From contig JAJOHG010000069.1 in the NCBI GenBank assembly GCA_021029095.1, positions 1 to 64,000 on the forward strand: 64,000 bases of DNA. Direction: 5' to 3'. Below, piece by piece: positions 45,311-56,637 of the stretch. Each line of letters starts with the position of its first letter. Position 1 is the first letter of the stretch. The notes below the pieces were generated by a model. The model did not search any database. It saw only the letters and a program-made list of their open reading frames with translations, and had not been told where the DNA came from. The position numbers and the translations under genes were made by a program. Source of the stretch: Phellopilus nigrolimitatus (lineage: Eukaryota > Basidiomycota > Agaricomycetes > Hymenochaetales > Hymenochaetaceae).

Positions 45311-48300
45311 ATGTGTTTTTACAGGCTTTTCAGTCGTCTTCCGTTGATCTCTCTCCTCTGTTTGTCTGCTTCTGTATCTGCTCTTCCGGAACCGGGGTCA
45401 CTTGAGGCCAGGAATCTCCCTTTCCACCTGCACGCCCGCGCATCGAACAAGAATGGATCTACGCCTGTCTACAAGGATGCTACTGCAGGCATTGAGAATC
45501 GCTTGGACGACCTGTTGCCAAGGATGACGATCGACGAGAAGGTCGCACAAATGTGAGTCTCGCCCGTATCTCGACTTCTTGATTCCTCACTGACCTCCAA
45601 TTTCTCCGTCGCCTCCAAGAATCCAAGGCGATATGGATGGATGGATGAACCTCTCAGATCCGCTCGACAACACACTAACGTACAATGCGTCGGGGCTTGT
45701 GGACATGATGGCGACGAAGAGCGGCAGCATCTGGGGTGGGTACCTCATGCCTTGGGACAAGTTCGTCTTCGCCGTCGAAGTCGGCCAGCGGTACCTCATG
45801 GAGAACACGACGCTCGGTATCCCTGCGCTCATCCAGAGCGAAGGTATGTCTGTTTTTGTAGTTTCTAGTATAAGGGAGCGTATCCGTGTTGAGCTCTTTG
45901 GTTTCTCCCTAGGGCTACACGGTTTCACGAATAACGGGACGACGTTTCCGTCACCCCTGGGACTCGCGGCGTCGTTCAATCCAGACCTCCTATCCGAGGT
46001 GTCATCTGCCATCTCTGACGAAGCCGAGGGCCTCGGCGTCTCGCAGATCTTCGCGCCCGTGCTCGACATGAGCCGCGAGCTACGCTGGGGACGTGTCGAG
46101 GAGAACTTCGGAGAGGATCCGTTCTTGTGAGCCAAACCTTTTCTCGACGTTACGAGCTCCACCGTTTGAATTCGTTCATCGTGCAGGACCGGCGTTATGG
46201 GCACGGCTTACGTCACTGGATTGCAGTCTGGACGCAGGAGGAACACGAGTGACACAGCGATCGCGCGTATGGCTGCAACCTGCAAGCATTTCGCGGCGTT
46301 CGGGAGTCCTCAAGGCGGCCTGTGAGTTATCTCATTCGCATTTGCTATTGAACATACGGATCTGACGACTTTGTGCAGGAACTTGGCGCCGGTGGAAGGC
46401 GGCGAGCGTGTGTTACGCACGATCTACCTACCGCCGTTCCAGAAAGCATGCGTCGAGGCAGGTGCGCTTAGCATCATGACAGCATATTCCAGCCTGGACA
46501 GCGTGCCTGCTGTATCTAATTCGCGTAAGTCTTCTCTTATCCCTTCTTCAAGTGAGATAAGTCAGCTGAAGAATCAGCCGTTGAATCCGCCCTTCAGATC
46601 TCTTAAAGGACATCGTAAGCTTCCATCTGTGATCATGTAGTTGGTATTTTCTTCTCATGCTGCTCTCAAATATATAGCTACGCGACGAATTGCAGTACCC
46701 TTATTGGGTGACGGACGACTCGGGCTCAGTCGATTTGCTTATCACGTTGCACGGCACGTGCGATACGCGCGAGTGCGCCGCGCGAGACGCACTCGTGAAC
46801 GGAGTCCAGGGTGAGATGGGTGGTGGCTCATACACATACTTGACGTTACCCGGTGCATATTCATATTTTCCCCTTTTCGTTCTCTTCTATCTATGATACT
46901 GACTCGGTTTCATTCTAGATCAGGTCCAGGCGGGCACGGTCAACGAATCCGACATCGATGCTGTCGTCAAGACAATGCTGCGCACGAAGTTCGCGCTCGG
47001 GTTATTTGAAAGTACGTATGCTCTCAGCCAATCTCTCGTCGTCTTACTTGCGCTTACTTCCTTGCTCTTTCCACTTCGGTTCCCTCCGCAGACCCGTATC
47101 CGTACGCAGACTACAATGCGACTCTGCGCACGGCAGCAACGCGCAGCATCCTGCACCAAATGGAGCAGGAGACAATCGTTTTACTCGAGAACCGCGACAG
47201 TACACTTCCCTTGAGCACGAGCGACGCCTCGAAGGTCGCGATTATCGGCCCTCAGAGTGACCGTGTTTCTGTGGGTCATCTTATGCTCACGCTCTTCCAT
47301 TACGTTGTTTACATCTTATATCCTTCTTCTATTCTCGCAGTTCGGAGACTACGTCTTCTTCAACGCGTCCAACAACGGCATCTCTCCCCTCGCCGGCATC
47401 ACGTCGTTCCTTGCAAACAGATCCTCGCCTGTCTCCCTGTCGTTTTCCGAAGGCTGCAAGCTCTGGTCGACCGACACCTCTGGCATCGCAGACGCCGTCG
47501 CGACCGCCACGGCCGCGGATGCCGCCATCATTTTTGTCGGTACGTGGTCGCTCGACCAGACGCTGCTGTGGACGCCTGGCACGAACGCGACGACGGGCGA
47601 GCACGTTGACCTGAGCGACCTGCGCCTTGTCGGCGCGCAGCGTGCGCTCGTGCAGCAGGTCGTGAGTGCGATGAATGTGCTGGGAAAGAAGAGCATCGTT
47701 GTTTTCGTGAGCGGGAAACCCGTTGCGGAGCCGTGGATCGCTGAACACGCTGGCGCGATTGTCCAGCAGTTCTACCCCGGAGAGCTAGTGAGTTGGCTCG
47801 CGCTGGTATTGCAATATGAGCTTGCTGAATGGATGGTCTCTTATAAGGGTGGTCTGGCCATCGCAGAGGTCCTTTTCGGCGATGTGAACCCGTCTGGTAA
47901 CGATTTCCAATCAGTCTTTTCATCATATACGATACTCATTGTTTAAATCAAGGCAAACTCCCGGTCTCCTTCCCGCGCTCGACAGGCACCACGCCGTCGT
48001 TCTATAACTATCTCAAAGGCGCACGACCGCTCGACCCAGGTATGATTTATGAAAATGGGACGCTGCTATTTGGACATCAGGTACGGACTTTATCGCACCC
48101 TGATGGTCACTACTTGATCTCGCTTTCTCGCGGCTAGTACGTTCTCGATTCTCCTGTGCCTCTCTGGAGCTTCGGACATGGCCTAAGCTACACAAACTTC
48201 GCCTAGTGAGCCAGAGTCTTTCGATTCCAAGTCATTCTTAATCATGAAGCCCATCATCCGCCCTAGCTCCAACTTGAGCTTGTCGTCCTCCACAGTCAGC

Positions 48301-48685
48301 ACTTCGGACGGCTTCAACGTGACCGTCACTGTACAAAACACAGGGTCCATGGACGGGAAGGAGGTCGTGCAGGTGTACCTCACGGATGTCGTCTCATCCA
48401 TCGTGACCCCGAACCAGTTCCTTGCCGGTTTCACGAAAGTCTACATTCCGTGCGTTTTTCGCTGATTCAAAATGGGCTGTTGGCGATCCTACTCACCACT
48501 CCAACCCATTGGAATCTGCATACCATAGGGCGGGAAGCTCGGAAGACGTCTCGATTCCCATCGCGTCTGATCAGCTCGGCGTCTGGACACTGCAAAACGG
48601 ACTCATCGTCGAGCCTGGACAGTTCAACGTGCGCGTCGGGACCAGCGACGCAACGTATGCGAGCACGACGCTCACGGTACAGTGA
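45311..48685 (+). CDS. Secreted glycoside hydrolase family 3 (beta-glucosidase-like)
   Basis: Fifteen exons join in frame to 818 aa: 45311-45552, 45620-45843, 45913-46126, 46187-46321, 46379-46524, 46598-46614, 46678-46852, 46919-47011, 47092-47270, 47341-47787, 47848-47896, 47953-48080, 48138-48205, 48267-48449 and 48529-48685. The signal peptide (SLLCLSASVSA) precedes LLPRMTIDEKVAQMIQGD, WGRVEENFGEDPFL, ATCKHFAAFGSPQGG and WVTDDSG, whose Asp (about residue 338) is the expected nucleophile. The C-terminal half has VAIIGPQSDRVSFGDY, SGKLPVSFPRS, LWSFGHGLSYTNF and a fibronectin III-like end (VTVTVQNTGSMDGKEVVQVY). It is expected to release glucose from beta-glucans or cello-oligosaccharides outside the cell; exact specificity is unknown. 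Exon 6 is only 17 nt. Confidence 0.95.
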
Positions 48686-49320
48686 CCTCCAGTCAAGGAG
48701 TTGAGGAAACGGAACCCCGCGAGAATTGAAAAACCCGGCGATGATAGACTAATCATTGGACGTGTTTTGCCTCCTAAAAGCACGTCAACCGATTTGGCTA
48801 TCTAGAGTGTATTTACTACGCACATTCAGGAGCAATCAGAATTACCTTTTCGGCCTTGCTCCTGCTGATCGCACAGTCAGACAGGCTCAATATGAATGTG
48901 GATACGTCACTTTGCTTAACGAAATGTCCGTATCCCAAAACGGCAACCCATATCATCTTTGCACTTTCGTCTCTTTGCTTCGCCTTCTCCGCAATCTCCA
49001 AATGAATATTCTACGCTTGAGACACCCTGCTCTGCCGCCACATTTACCAATACGGTTGAATAGTCAATGGGAGAAAACTCAAACTTTCACCAGGAAGGAT
49101 GTACGTGATGAATTATGTCTACTCTGTGTCGGGCCGTCATATATCTAACACCGCGTAAATATTGTGTTTAGTACAGTATGCTTCACTCTGCAGTGTAGCT
49201 CTTTGTTGCAATGCAAATTAAAGCTTTGCTGCCATCTATCATGGCGAGCTAAAATATTGGTGTATTCAGTGAGCAGGAGCAATATTTTATGCTCTGAAGT
49301 TATTCCTCCTCTTACTTTTG
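48686..49320. repeat. Upstream region of F-box 1, paralogous to the upstream regions of F-box 2 and 3
   Basis: From about 48770 the sequence aligns, with many changes, to 53005-53500 and 60735-61245: blocks such as CATATCATCTTTGCAC, GCTTCACTCTGCAG and CTTTGCTGCC recur in the same order. The TATAAAAG present in copies 2 and 3 is not conserved here. No gene lies in it. Confidence 0.65.
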
Positions 49321-50787
49321 ATGCTCGCAGGAGAATTCTCCGTTGAAGATGGTCGACCCGGTTCTCGACTGTTTGGGGCGCTCCCGCTAGAACTCTGGGC
49401 TGAAATATTCAAGTACTGCTTGCCTTCCGACTCTACATGTGTGAACACCTCCCATCATCTGCTCCCTCCTTTGACTTTGACATGGGTCTGTCGATACTGG
49501 CGAAACGCATGTCTATCCCTTCCAAGGCTGTGGACAGATATCATGCTCGGACACAACGGACATGATCCAGAAGGGGATGCCCGCCTGTTAGATCTGTGGA
49601 TTTCACGCTCCGGCCGTTTCCCGATGTCCCTCAAGCTTAATTACGAGTTATGTGATGCACAAAAGGACGTTTATATTGATGGCATACGTGTCCTCATTGA
49701 CAAAGCACTGACATGTATTCATCGCTGGCGGAGATTCGAGATCCATGCTCTTAACGCCTCTGTGTTGGAGCCGGTGTTCATCAAACTGGCAAGCGGTGCG
49801 CCACGGCTCGAATGCTTAGGCCTCTCAACGCAATCTCCGTCTTTCTTCAGTAACCCACACCTGCTAAACCTTTCATCATGTTCATCCCTTCAGACTGTGC
49901 GTATTCTCCTTCCGCAAATATGCCCGACGTACCCAGCACCTGTAATGGAGAATTTGACGAATCTCGAATTACGATTCTGTATGTCCATCGAGGACTGCCT
50001 CCAGTGGGTGGATATATGTCCTTCACTTGAGAGCTTGTCCGCGCGCCTCTTTTGCAACAGGTCTGAATTTCTCGGGCAGGAGCTCGGATGGATATGGTCA
50101 AATTCTGGTCAAGGAAGAATGCGCCATCTCAGGCGGTTGACTCATCTCGAGCTTCACGGCTTTTCAATTGAATCCGACTTAGGTCCGCTAATCGACGTAC
50201 TGGATGTCCCGGCGCTCAAGACTCTACAAGTCATCATGTACGACATGGTAGAAGTCGAATCGCGCTGGACGCACATTCTGGACTGTGTTCGGCGCTCGGA
50301 CCCTCCACTCGAGACGCTCAAGATCTCGGGCACGCCGATGTTGGCAGAAGATATATTGGAATGCCTTCAATTACTTCCCGGTCTAACCAAGCTTTCCCTT
50401 AGCAGTGTTCATGATGCGGATATTCTGATTCAAGCTCTATCTGTCCCGCATCATAATCTTCGCGGAGAAGAGGGACGTATGCTGTCGGGAGCAATGCCTG
50501 AACGGTTACTCTGCCCATCTCTGAAAGTATTCGACCTTGCAAGCTTGCCATGGTCACTAGAGCTGTTGGCGTCTATGGTCGCTTCTCGGTGTCTTCGCGC
50601 CCATGTCACTGAGTTGACTGACCGACATGCCAACTTGGAGGAGTTGCATGTAGATGAAACAACTGTTGCTACTGTGATAGAACACCGCACTATCTGCGAA
50701 TGTCTGGATCAAGGTCTAAAGGTTGAAAAATCGGAGCCCGACATGTTGTTGTCCGTTTTTTCGAGCCCTAGGGTAGTATTTGTGTAA
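49321..50787 (+). CDS. F-box/LRR-type protein, copy 1
   Basis: Single exon, 488 aa, ATG 49321 (MLAGEFSVEDG). An F-box lies at about residues 18-65 (LPLELWAEIFKYCLPSDS, LTLTWVCRYWRNACLSLP, LWTDI). Leucine-rich repeat-like segments follow (LECLGLSTQ, LQTVRILLPQICP, NLELRFCMSIEDCLQW, LLPGLTKLSLSS). The F-box would bind Skp1 in an SCF ubiquitin ligase and the LRR region a target. Two paralogs lie 4 and 12 kb downstream in the same orientation. Large, variable F-box families are typical of agaricomycetes. Target unknown. Confidence 0.85.
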   Translation: MLAGEFSVEDGRPGSRLFGALPLELWAEIFKYCLPSDSTCVNTSHHLLPPLTLTWVCRYWRNACLSLPRLWTDIMLGHNGHDPEGDARLLDLWISRSGRFPMSLKLNYELCDAQKDVYIDGIRVLIDKALTCIHRWRRFEIHALNASVLEPVFIKLASGAPRLECLGLSTQSPSFFSNPHLLNLSSCSSLQTVRILLPQICPTYPAPVMENLTNLELRFCMSIEDCLQWVDICPSLESLSARLFCNRSEFLGQELGWIWSNSGQGRMRHLRRLTHLELHGFSIESDLGPLIDVLDVPALKTLQVIMYDMVEVESRWTHILDCVRRSDPPLETLKISGTPMLAEDILECLQLLPGLTKLSLSSVHDADILIQALSVPHHNLRGEEGRMLSGAMPERLLCPSLKVFDLASLPWSLELLASMVASRCLRAHVTELTDRHANLEELHVDETTVATVIEHRTICECLDQGLKVEKSEPDMLLSVFSSPRVVFV

Positions 50788-51280
50788 ACCTTTCGCAAGT
50801 CTTCGACAACGCCATATGTACATGCAATGTAAGGCTGCTACGCCGTAATCACACCAAGACACTAGGAATCCGGTGTATATCTGAGCTAGCTGAGGAACAG
50901 TAGGACGTCGTATGGGTAAGTGCTACAGGACCGAAGCGTGCCAGCACAGCGAGATACCGGCCGCGCTCTAACATCACCAAACACCCCACTCTCACGCCAC
51001 CCGAGCGCATGTCTCCTACATGTAACTTTGTAGCAACAATGATATTTCTGTTCTCCTGGCTCGCGGAATGAATTTCTTAGTGCAGTCCTTGTATCGTTGT
51101 ACTTAGGCCCACTATGAATTGTGAAGTATGATCTCTTGCATAATACGTGCCACTTGTATTTGATTGGTTGGAGCCACGTGCCTGCTTGCGTCTTACTAGG
51201 TGCAGACCGACTAGTTGTCCTTTCAACTGTCGGCTTGATCAACATATCAAAGTTCCTTATACACTGGCACCATCTTATCG
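50788..51280. other. 3' flank of F-box 1 and of the PEX7 pseudogene
   Basis: A minus-strand frame runs through here from the frameshifted end of the PEX7 pseudogene, but its sequence is not protein-like after about 51281. No other gene is seen. Confidence 0.4.
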
Positions 51281-52635
51281 GTAAGTTGATGCTGCCCCAT
51301 TTGCAGCTTGCGAGTAAACCCTCATCGTATAACGACCAACTACACCCAACAACGAATTCAGTGTGGGTGTCGTTGATGTTCGAGCGTGGGTTGCGCCCTG
51401 GAAGGGGGTTCATCGACCACCTGCACGGTGTCTTGAGCAAGAAAGAAAGACTGAAAAAGAAGATAATACGCACACCCGGCACGTCATATCGTAGTTCGCG
51501 CTGGCGAGCACATCCGCTCTGTGCGGGCTCCACTGCACCCTTGCGCACGGCGTATTCGTCTCCGACAAGCTCCGTCTCACATACACCACCTACCAGTGGG
51601 CCCTCCGCACCCGCCCCAACACCGGTCTTCAGCATGCGGCAGTCCCATACCTGCACGCACTTGTCCGTTCCCGCCGCGGCAAGTACCAGTGACCGGTATT
51701 TGTTCCAGTCGAGAGTGAGCAGCTCTGCGTGCCCGCGAAGGGGTACTGTGAGAGCCGGAGTCGATAATGGAGCTGTCAGGGAGGTCGGCGCGTTGAGTAG
51801 GGCGGGAGCGCGGAGGTCGAAGAGTCGAAGAGTGCCGTCGCTCGAGCAGGAAGCGAGTAGATCAGGATGATGAGGCGAGAAGAGAGCCTGGTATACGCAG
51901 CCCTGAGCTGCTTGAAGGGTGGTCAGCGAATGGCCGCGTTCGGGATTCCACTGTGGAAAATGGAGTTAGACTTGAAACGAAGATCCGGTTTTAAATTAAA
52001 GCCATGCATATCATACGGATTACAAGGATAACATGCGTCGAACTTGTATCAAAAAAAAATGACGTTCAAACCCAGAAGAATAGTTCATCATAAATCGAGT
52101 GCTTCTCTCACAAACGTCGACCAACTGACCGACCGAGCAAGGAAATATGAAATGGCCGCTCACCACTTTTACTGTTCCATCCCAGGAGGACGAACAGAAT
52201 ACGTCCTTCTTCACATTTGACTAGTCAACAGAAAATGGCTCTCGCGAATGTTCTTGCCAGAGACGAATAGGCATGTCCTACTGGAATCTCTTTTCAATGA
52301 GCAGTCCTGCCGATAAGAAATCTCAGACTGACATTGAGTGTGACGTCCCACAATCTCAGCGATCCATCCCCTGACGCGGTTACGAACTGGTTTTCGTTTA
52401 TTTCTGACCACGCGACATCATAGAGCCCGTCTTGAGTTGGATATTGCTTCTCCAAACCGAGAGCTGGCTGAGGACCAGGACCGGGCACGAGAGAGACGAG
52501 GTGCAATCGCCCATTGCCTACGAGGCCAGAGTTCGCCGACGAGCTGACAGCAAATCGTGCATTGCGGAAAGGAAACCAAATTATGGAATAATGTGCGAAG
52601 CCAGGCGTGTGCAAGATCGAGGGCGGGATAGTCAT
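51281..52635 (-). pseudogene. PEX7: PEX7 (peroxisomal PTS2 receptor) pseudogene
   Basis: From ATG 52635 the minus strand reads SILHTPGFAHYSI, GLVGNGRLHLVSL, QDGLYDVAWSEINENQ, ASGDGSLRLWDVTLN and, after an interruption, RLWQEHSREPFSVD, VKKDVFCSSSWDGTVKV, GCVYQALFSPHHPDLLAS, LTLDWNKYRSLVL, VQVWDCRM and VVGCSWSLYDEGLLASC. This is the order of PEX7 WD40 repeats, a protein that carries PTS2 cargo to peroxisomes. Breaks: TAG at 52221-52223 where the family has Trp (SVDW), and one extra base in the C run 51538-51540 that shifts the frame after EYAVRK. The last WD motif is degenerate (CKWGSINL). It lies among F-box duplicates and its 5' end is partly repeated near 60154. A working copy probably exists elsewhere. 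Confidence 0.8.
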
Positions 52636-52799
52636 TATCACAGTCGTCGTCGTCGTCGTAGTCGAAGACGCTTGCGGTGACGCCGGTGACGCGGGGATAA
52701 CCGATCTCTGGGCACATATATTGCCGCACTTACTCACTTCTCCATCTCCTTTTTCCATCGATGAAGCGACTCCTTCTCATTCCGCCATGGCCTTAGTGC

Positions 52800-53792
52800 C
52801 TCTGATGTGAAGCTTGCTGTCTTGTCGTGTCATAAGATTGCAGCACGATAGTGAGTCGTCAGTTCTTGTGTTTCCCCTGGAACCGGCTGCACAGTATAGC
52901 AGAAGACGTAGCGTCGAACGTCCTGTTGAAATCCGCAAGAATCAGGAGTCCAGCGACGATTAACTAGTCAACAGAGCGGAGGTCACATTTTACCCTCTGT
53001 AAAGCATGCCAGTAGATTTGGCTATAGGAACTACGTGTATAAAAGGGTAGCTCCTTCTCGACTTGCTCTCGCTGATCGCACTCTAGACAGGTTCACAGTG
53101 TGTATTTGTCACTTTGCTTGAAGCAATATCCGCAGCCCAAAGCAACATCCTATATCATCTTTGCACCTTCGTCTCTTCACTTTGTACTTTCCACGATCTC
53201 GAATGCTATTTTTAAGCGAAGACGTGCTGCCTCCACACCAGCCAATACGACTGGATAGCCTATGAAAAAGAATCCGAACTCCCACCGAGGATGATAGCGA
53301 CATATCTGTCTAATCGGCATCGCGGATCCATGTACTTGTAAACGTACAATTTCTAGCTGGGTATTGATATGCTTCACTCTGCAGCATAACTCTTTGCTAC
53401 GTGCAATTTCAAACTTTGCTGCCGTCCATCATTGCCAGATAGAATATCAAGGCGTTCGGTGAGTGGAAGCAACACTCTATCCTACTGTTATCTCTCCTTT
53501 AATGCTCGCAAAAGAGTCCTCCGTCGAAAACGGTCGACTCTGTTCCAGGTCTGGGCCGCTCCCTCCAGAAATCTTGTCCGAAATATTTATTTTTTGTTTG
53601 CCTTCCGAATCAACCCGCACGAACACATTCCTTCACCTTCTCCCTCCTTTGACTTTGACATGGGTTTGTCGATACTGGCGGAACTTATGTCTGTCCCTTC
53701 CATCGTTGTGGACAGATGTCATAATCGGACACCATGGAACGGACCCGATAGGAGACGCCCGCATATTAGATATGTGGATACCGCGCTCCGGC
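52800..53792. repeat. Duplicated block with 60520-61536, copy 1
   Basis: The upstream region and first 97 codons of F-box 2 are nearly identical to those of F-box 3. The proteins differ at one of the first 97 residues (Ile/Val). Upstream differences are a few substitutions and a T-rich hexanucleotide expansion in the other copy. Confidence 0.85.
53038..53045 (+). promoter_or_regulatory. TATA box upstream of F-box 2
   Basis: TATAAAAG inside a block conserved with 60760-60767. The distance to the ATG is about 460 bp, so a long leader, perhaps with an intron, is implied. Confidence 0.45.
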
Positions 53793-54983
53793 CATCTTCC
53801 AATGACCTTCAAGCTAAATCACGAATCAAAAGACGAACTAGATGACCTCTATTTCGACCCCGACCAAACCTATACGAATGGCATACGTACCCTCATTGGC
53901 AAAGCACTGCCGTGTGTTCATCGCTGGCGGAAGTTCGAGATCCATGCTCTTGACGTCTCTATGTTGGAGCAAGTATTCGCTGCGCAAGTGATCGACGCGC
54001 CCCAACTCGAGTGCCTAGGCTTCTCGGCGCAATATCTTGGTTTCTTCGGCGATGTACGTCGACTCGACTTCTCATTGTGCTCTTCCCTCAAGACCATATG
54101 CCTTCGCACCCCGATGATATGCCCGACGAATACAGCAATAATGGAGAACATGACGAATCTTGAGTTGTGGTTTTGCACGTCTATCGAGGACTGCCTTCAA
54201 TGGATCGACATCTGTCCGGCACTCGAGCGCTTGTTCGTCCGTCTCTTCTGCAGCAGGCCTGAACTGCTTGAGCAGGTAACTGAGTGGGCGTCGTCAGAAC
54301 CTAGACAAGGAACAATGCGCCATCTCCAGCAGCTGACCCATCTCGAGATGTACGGCACCTCAAGCGAAACTGACCTAGGTCCACTGATCGATGTGCTGAA
54401 TGTTCCGGCGCTTAGGGCTCTCCAGGTCACCATGTTTGACATGTTGGATGTCGACCCGGACTGGACGCACATTTTGGACTGTGTTCGGCGCTCGCACCCT
54501 CCACTCGAGACGCTTAAGATCTCAGGCACGCCCATGCTGACAGAAGACATCTTAGAATGCCTTGAATTGCTTCCTGGTCTCACCAAGCTTTCTTTGGGAA
54601 AAGCTCACCAGGCGGATATTCTGATACAAGCTTTATCTGTCCCGCAACATAATCTACGTGCAGGAGAAAACAGTATGCTGCCAGGAGCGATGCATGAGCG
54701 GGTTGTCTGTCCATCCTTGAGAGCGCTCGACATTGCGAATTCAGTATGGACACTAGAATTGTTAGTGGATATGATCGCTTCTCGGTGTCTCCGAAATCAC
54801 GTCACTGAGTCCTCAGGCGGCCATGCCAATCTGGAAAAGCTATACATATATGAGACGCCTGCTGCTGCTCTGATGAGACATCACACTATCCGTGAATGTC
54901 TGGATCAAGGTTTAAGTATTGTCGAAAGGCAGCCCGACAGATTACAGGACATCTTTTCACCTCCTAGGATAGTGCCCACTTAG
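53502..54983 (+). CDS. F-box/LRR-type protein, copy 2
   Basis: Single exon, 493 aa, from ATG 53502 (MLAKESSVENG). The F-box region is LPPEILSEIFIFCLPSES to LSLPSLWTDV. The C-terminal part has LRR-like segments (LECLGFSAQ, NLELWFCTSIEDCLQW, LLPGLTKLSLGKAH). The middle differs from copies 1 and 3, for example EQVFAAQVIDAPQ and MICPTNTAIMENM, as expected of a target-binding region under change. An open frame continues 13 codons upstream without ATG. A SCF substrate adaptor is inferred. Confidence 0.85.
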   Translation: MLAKESSVENGRLCSRSGPLPPEILSEIFIFCLPSESTRTNTFLHLLPPLTLTWVCRYWRNLCLSLPSLWTDVIIGHHGTDPIGDARILDMWIPRSGHLPMTFKLNHESKDELDDLYFDPDQTYTNGIRTLIGKALPCVHRWRKFEIHALDVSMLEQVFAAQVIDAPQLECLGFSAQYLGFFGDVRRLDFSLCSSLKTICLRTPMICPTNTAIMENMTNLELWFCTSIEDCLQWIDICPALERLFVRLFCSRPELLEQVTEWASSEPRQGTMRHLQQLTHLEMYGTSSETDLGPLIDVLNVPALRALQVTMFDMLDVDPDWTHILDCVRRSHPPLETLKISGTPMLTEDILECLELLPGLTKLSLGKAHQADILIQALSVPQHNLRAGENSMLPGAMHERVVCPSLRALDIANSVWTLELLVDMIASRCLRNHVTESSGGHANLEKLYIYETPAAALMRHHTIRECLDQGLSIVERQPDRLQDIFSPPRIVPT

Positions 54984-56637
54984 AATCCTCATGAAACGCC
55001 ATGTCGGTATGTCCGTTTATTCTGATCTGCTAAATACATTCCACACTGCCATTCGTATGTCGCCATAACTAGCTAGGCTCATGACGAGCCGTTGCTGTGA
55101 TAACTATTACGTAGTACGTCGGCTACTATGAGCTGACAGTTGGGCAGAGACGCGAGGACTTTGAACGTAGAGTATTTTTGCGGATCGCCCATGTACATGT
55201 ATCTACACGGCGACGACATTCAACGCCGCTTGGCACTGCGCAATTCCCGCCTGGTAGAAGAAAGTGATATGCCTCGACGCATGGAATTACCCACACATAG
55301 ATACATTTGTGTTTCTGGCGATCAATTAGGGCGACCGCCGGGATCGGTTGAATGTTGTGTGAGCTGATGCTTTCTACTCTCGAAGGTCCAGGACAAAGGA
55401 CCCAGGAAACTCTTATTTATCGGAACAGGTTGGCCGTCTGCGAACTCGGCCTCGCGCATTTACCGATGACTATCCTCTTCTGAAGCCGACTAAGGTATGC
55501 GAGTCTTTCCCAGCGTGGAATAGAAGGCAGTCGAAGAAAATAATCATTGAAGTAAAGGGCAAATATCAGTTCGACAATGTGTAAGTCACACCACACAAAG
55601 TTCAGCTTCTGCGATTAACCATGTGGTGTACTTTATGGATCTTGAGTATTCAGCTCGGCTCTCGTGACGATGGCCAATACACGTTCAAAGTACCTGCACA
55701 AATTTGTACAATTTACTTCCATGACGCAGAGAGACCCTAGGATAGAGGTGCAGGCTAGTCCTAGATAGAAACGAGAATAGTTTCTTGTTTCAATCCCTGA
55801 CAAACGGCTACTAAGACTGTTGGAGACCGCTGCGTCCATGCACTGCGATTCAGTGTGTGAAACTACGGACAACCACTGCTTCCTTAGTCTCCTGGGACAT
55901 CGTGAGAATAAGCATCTTGACTAAGGCTTGTTAATCTTCCGTGACGACAGCTTCATGCGATTACAATTTACTCTTGATGTCAAGCTTGTAATGATCAAAT
56001 ACCCGATGACCCACTAATTATTCACTCTATCACCACCGTGGAGGCACAGGCGTATGACACAAGTATAACTAGTTTCCTGACTGCGCAGTTCCACGCTTTG
56101 GCCTAACTTCTGTTGGAGACACTTCAAATACGTTCATGGGACACCGCGCGAGCACGGAGGTCGCTGTAATACCAGTGCCGGATCCGGCTGTGCGGCTGTC
56201 TCGTTACACGGGGAACTTGCGTTCCAGCCACGATAGTGAATTAATCCCCCTTCTTCTACTCAACTCAGCCAGAATCATTTAGCTGCACATAGCACAAGTT
56301 TCGGAACTTTCCGAATGAAGCCAGCCACATTTGACAAGTTATGGCAGGAGCTTTGCCTAGATTGCGCCCCTCTTTGACTCGCATTTGCAGCGACTCGGTC
56401 GAATTTTCCCGGAGGGCCTAAATCAGGAATTGAGCTCCTGGGATATGTTACCAAGGAAAGTCCTCCAGCAATAACTTTAAGCAAATTCAATGCTCTAATA
56501 ACATCTTTGCATAATTTAGCAAGTCAAGTTCTTGAATCAATTTTGCTCTCGCTTCAAATGTCCTTTGCATAAAAGAGGATGACTCGTGCATACTTAAGAC
56601 ATAAGCCTGGAATTTCAGAGTTTTCTGTCTATATCAA
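54984..56637. repeat. Non-coding tract; left part paralogous to 62700-63900, right part to 58330-58690
   Basis: The left part of this tract shares AGCCGTTGCTGTGATAACTAT and GACC-AGGAC.AAGGACCC blocks with the region after F-box 3. From about 56310 the sequence GCCAGCCACATT to TTTGCAGCGACTCGG, GGGCCTAAAT and ATGTTACCAAGGAA aligns with 58410-58560, so the two modular genes share upstream sequence. No gene was supported. Confidence 0.6.

Noticed and set aside
33577..48685. Secondary-metabolite or catabolic gene cluster (two MFS, P450, GH3)
   Set aside because: No backbone enzyme or pathway regulator, mixed orientations and large spacers; adjacency alone does not support it.
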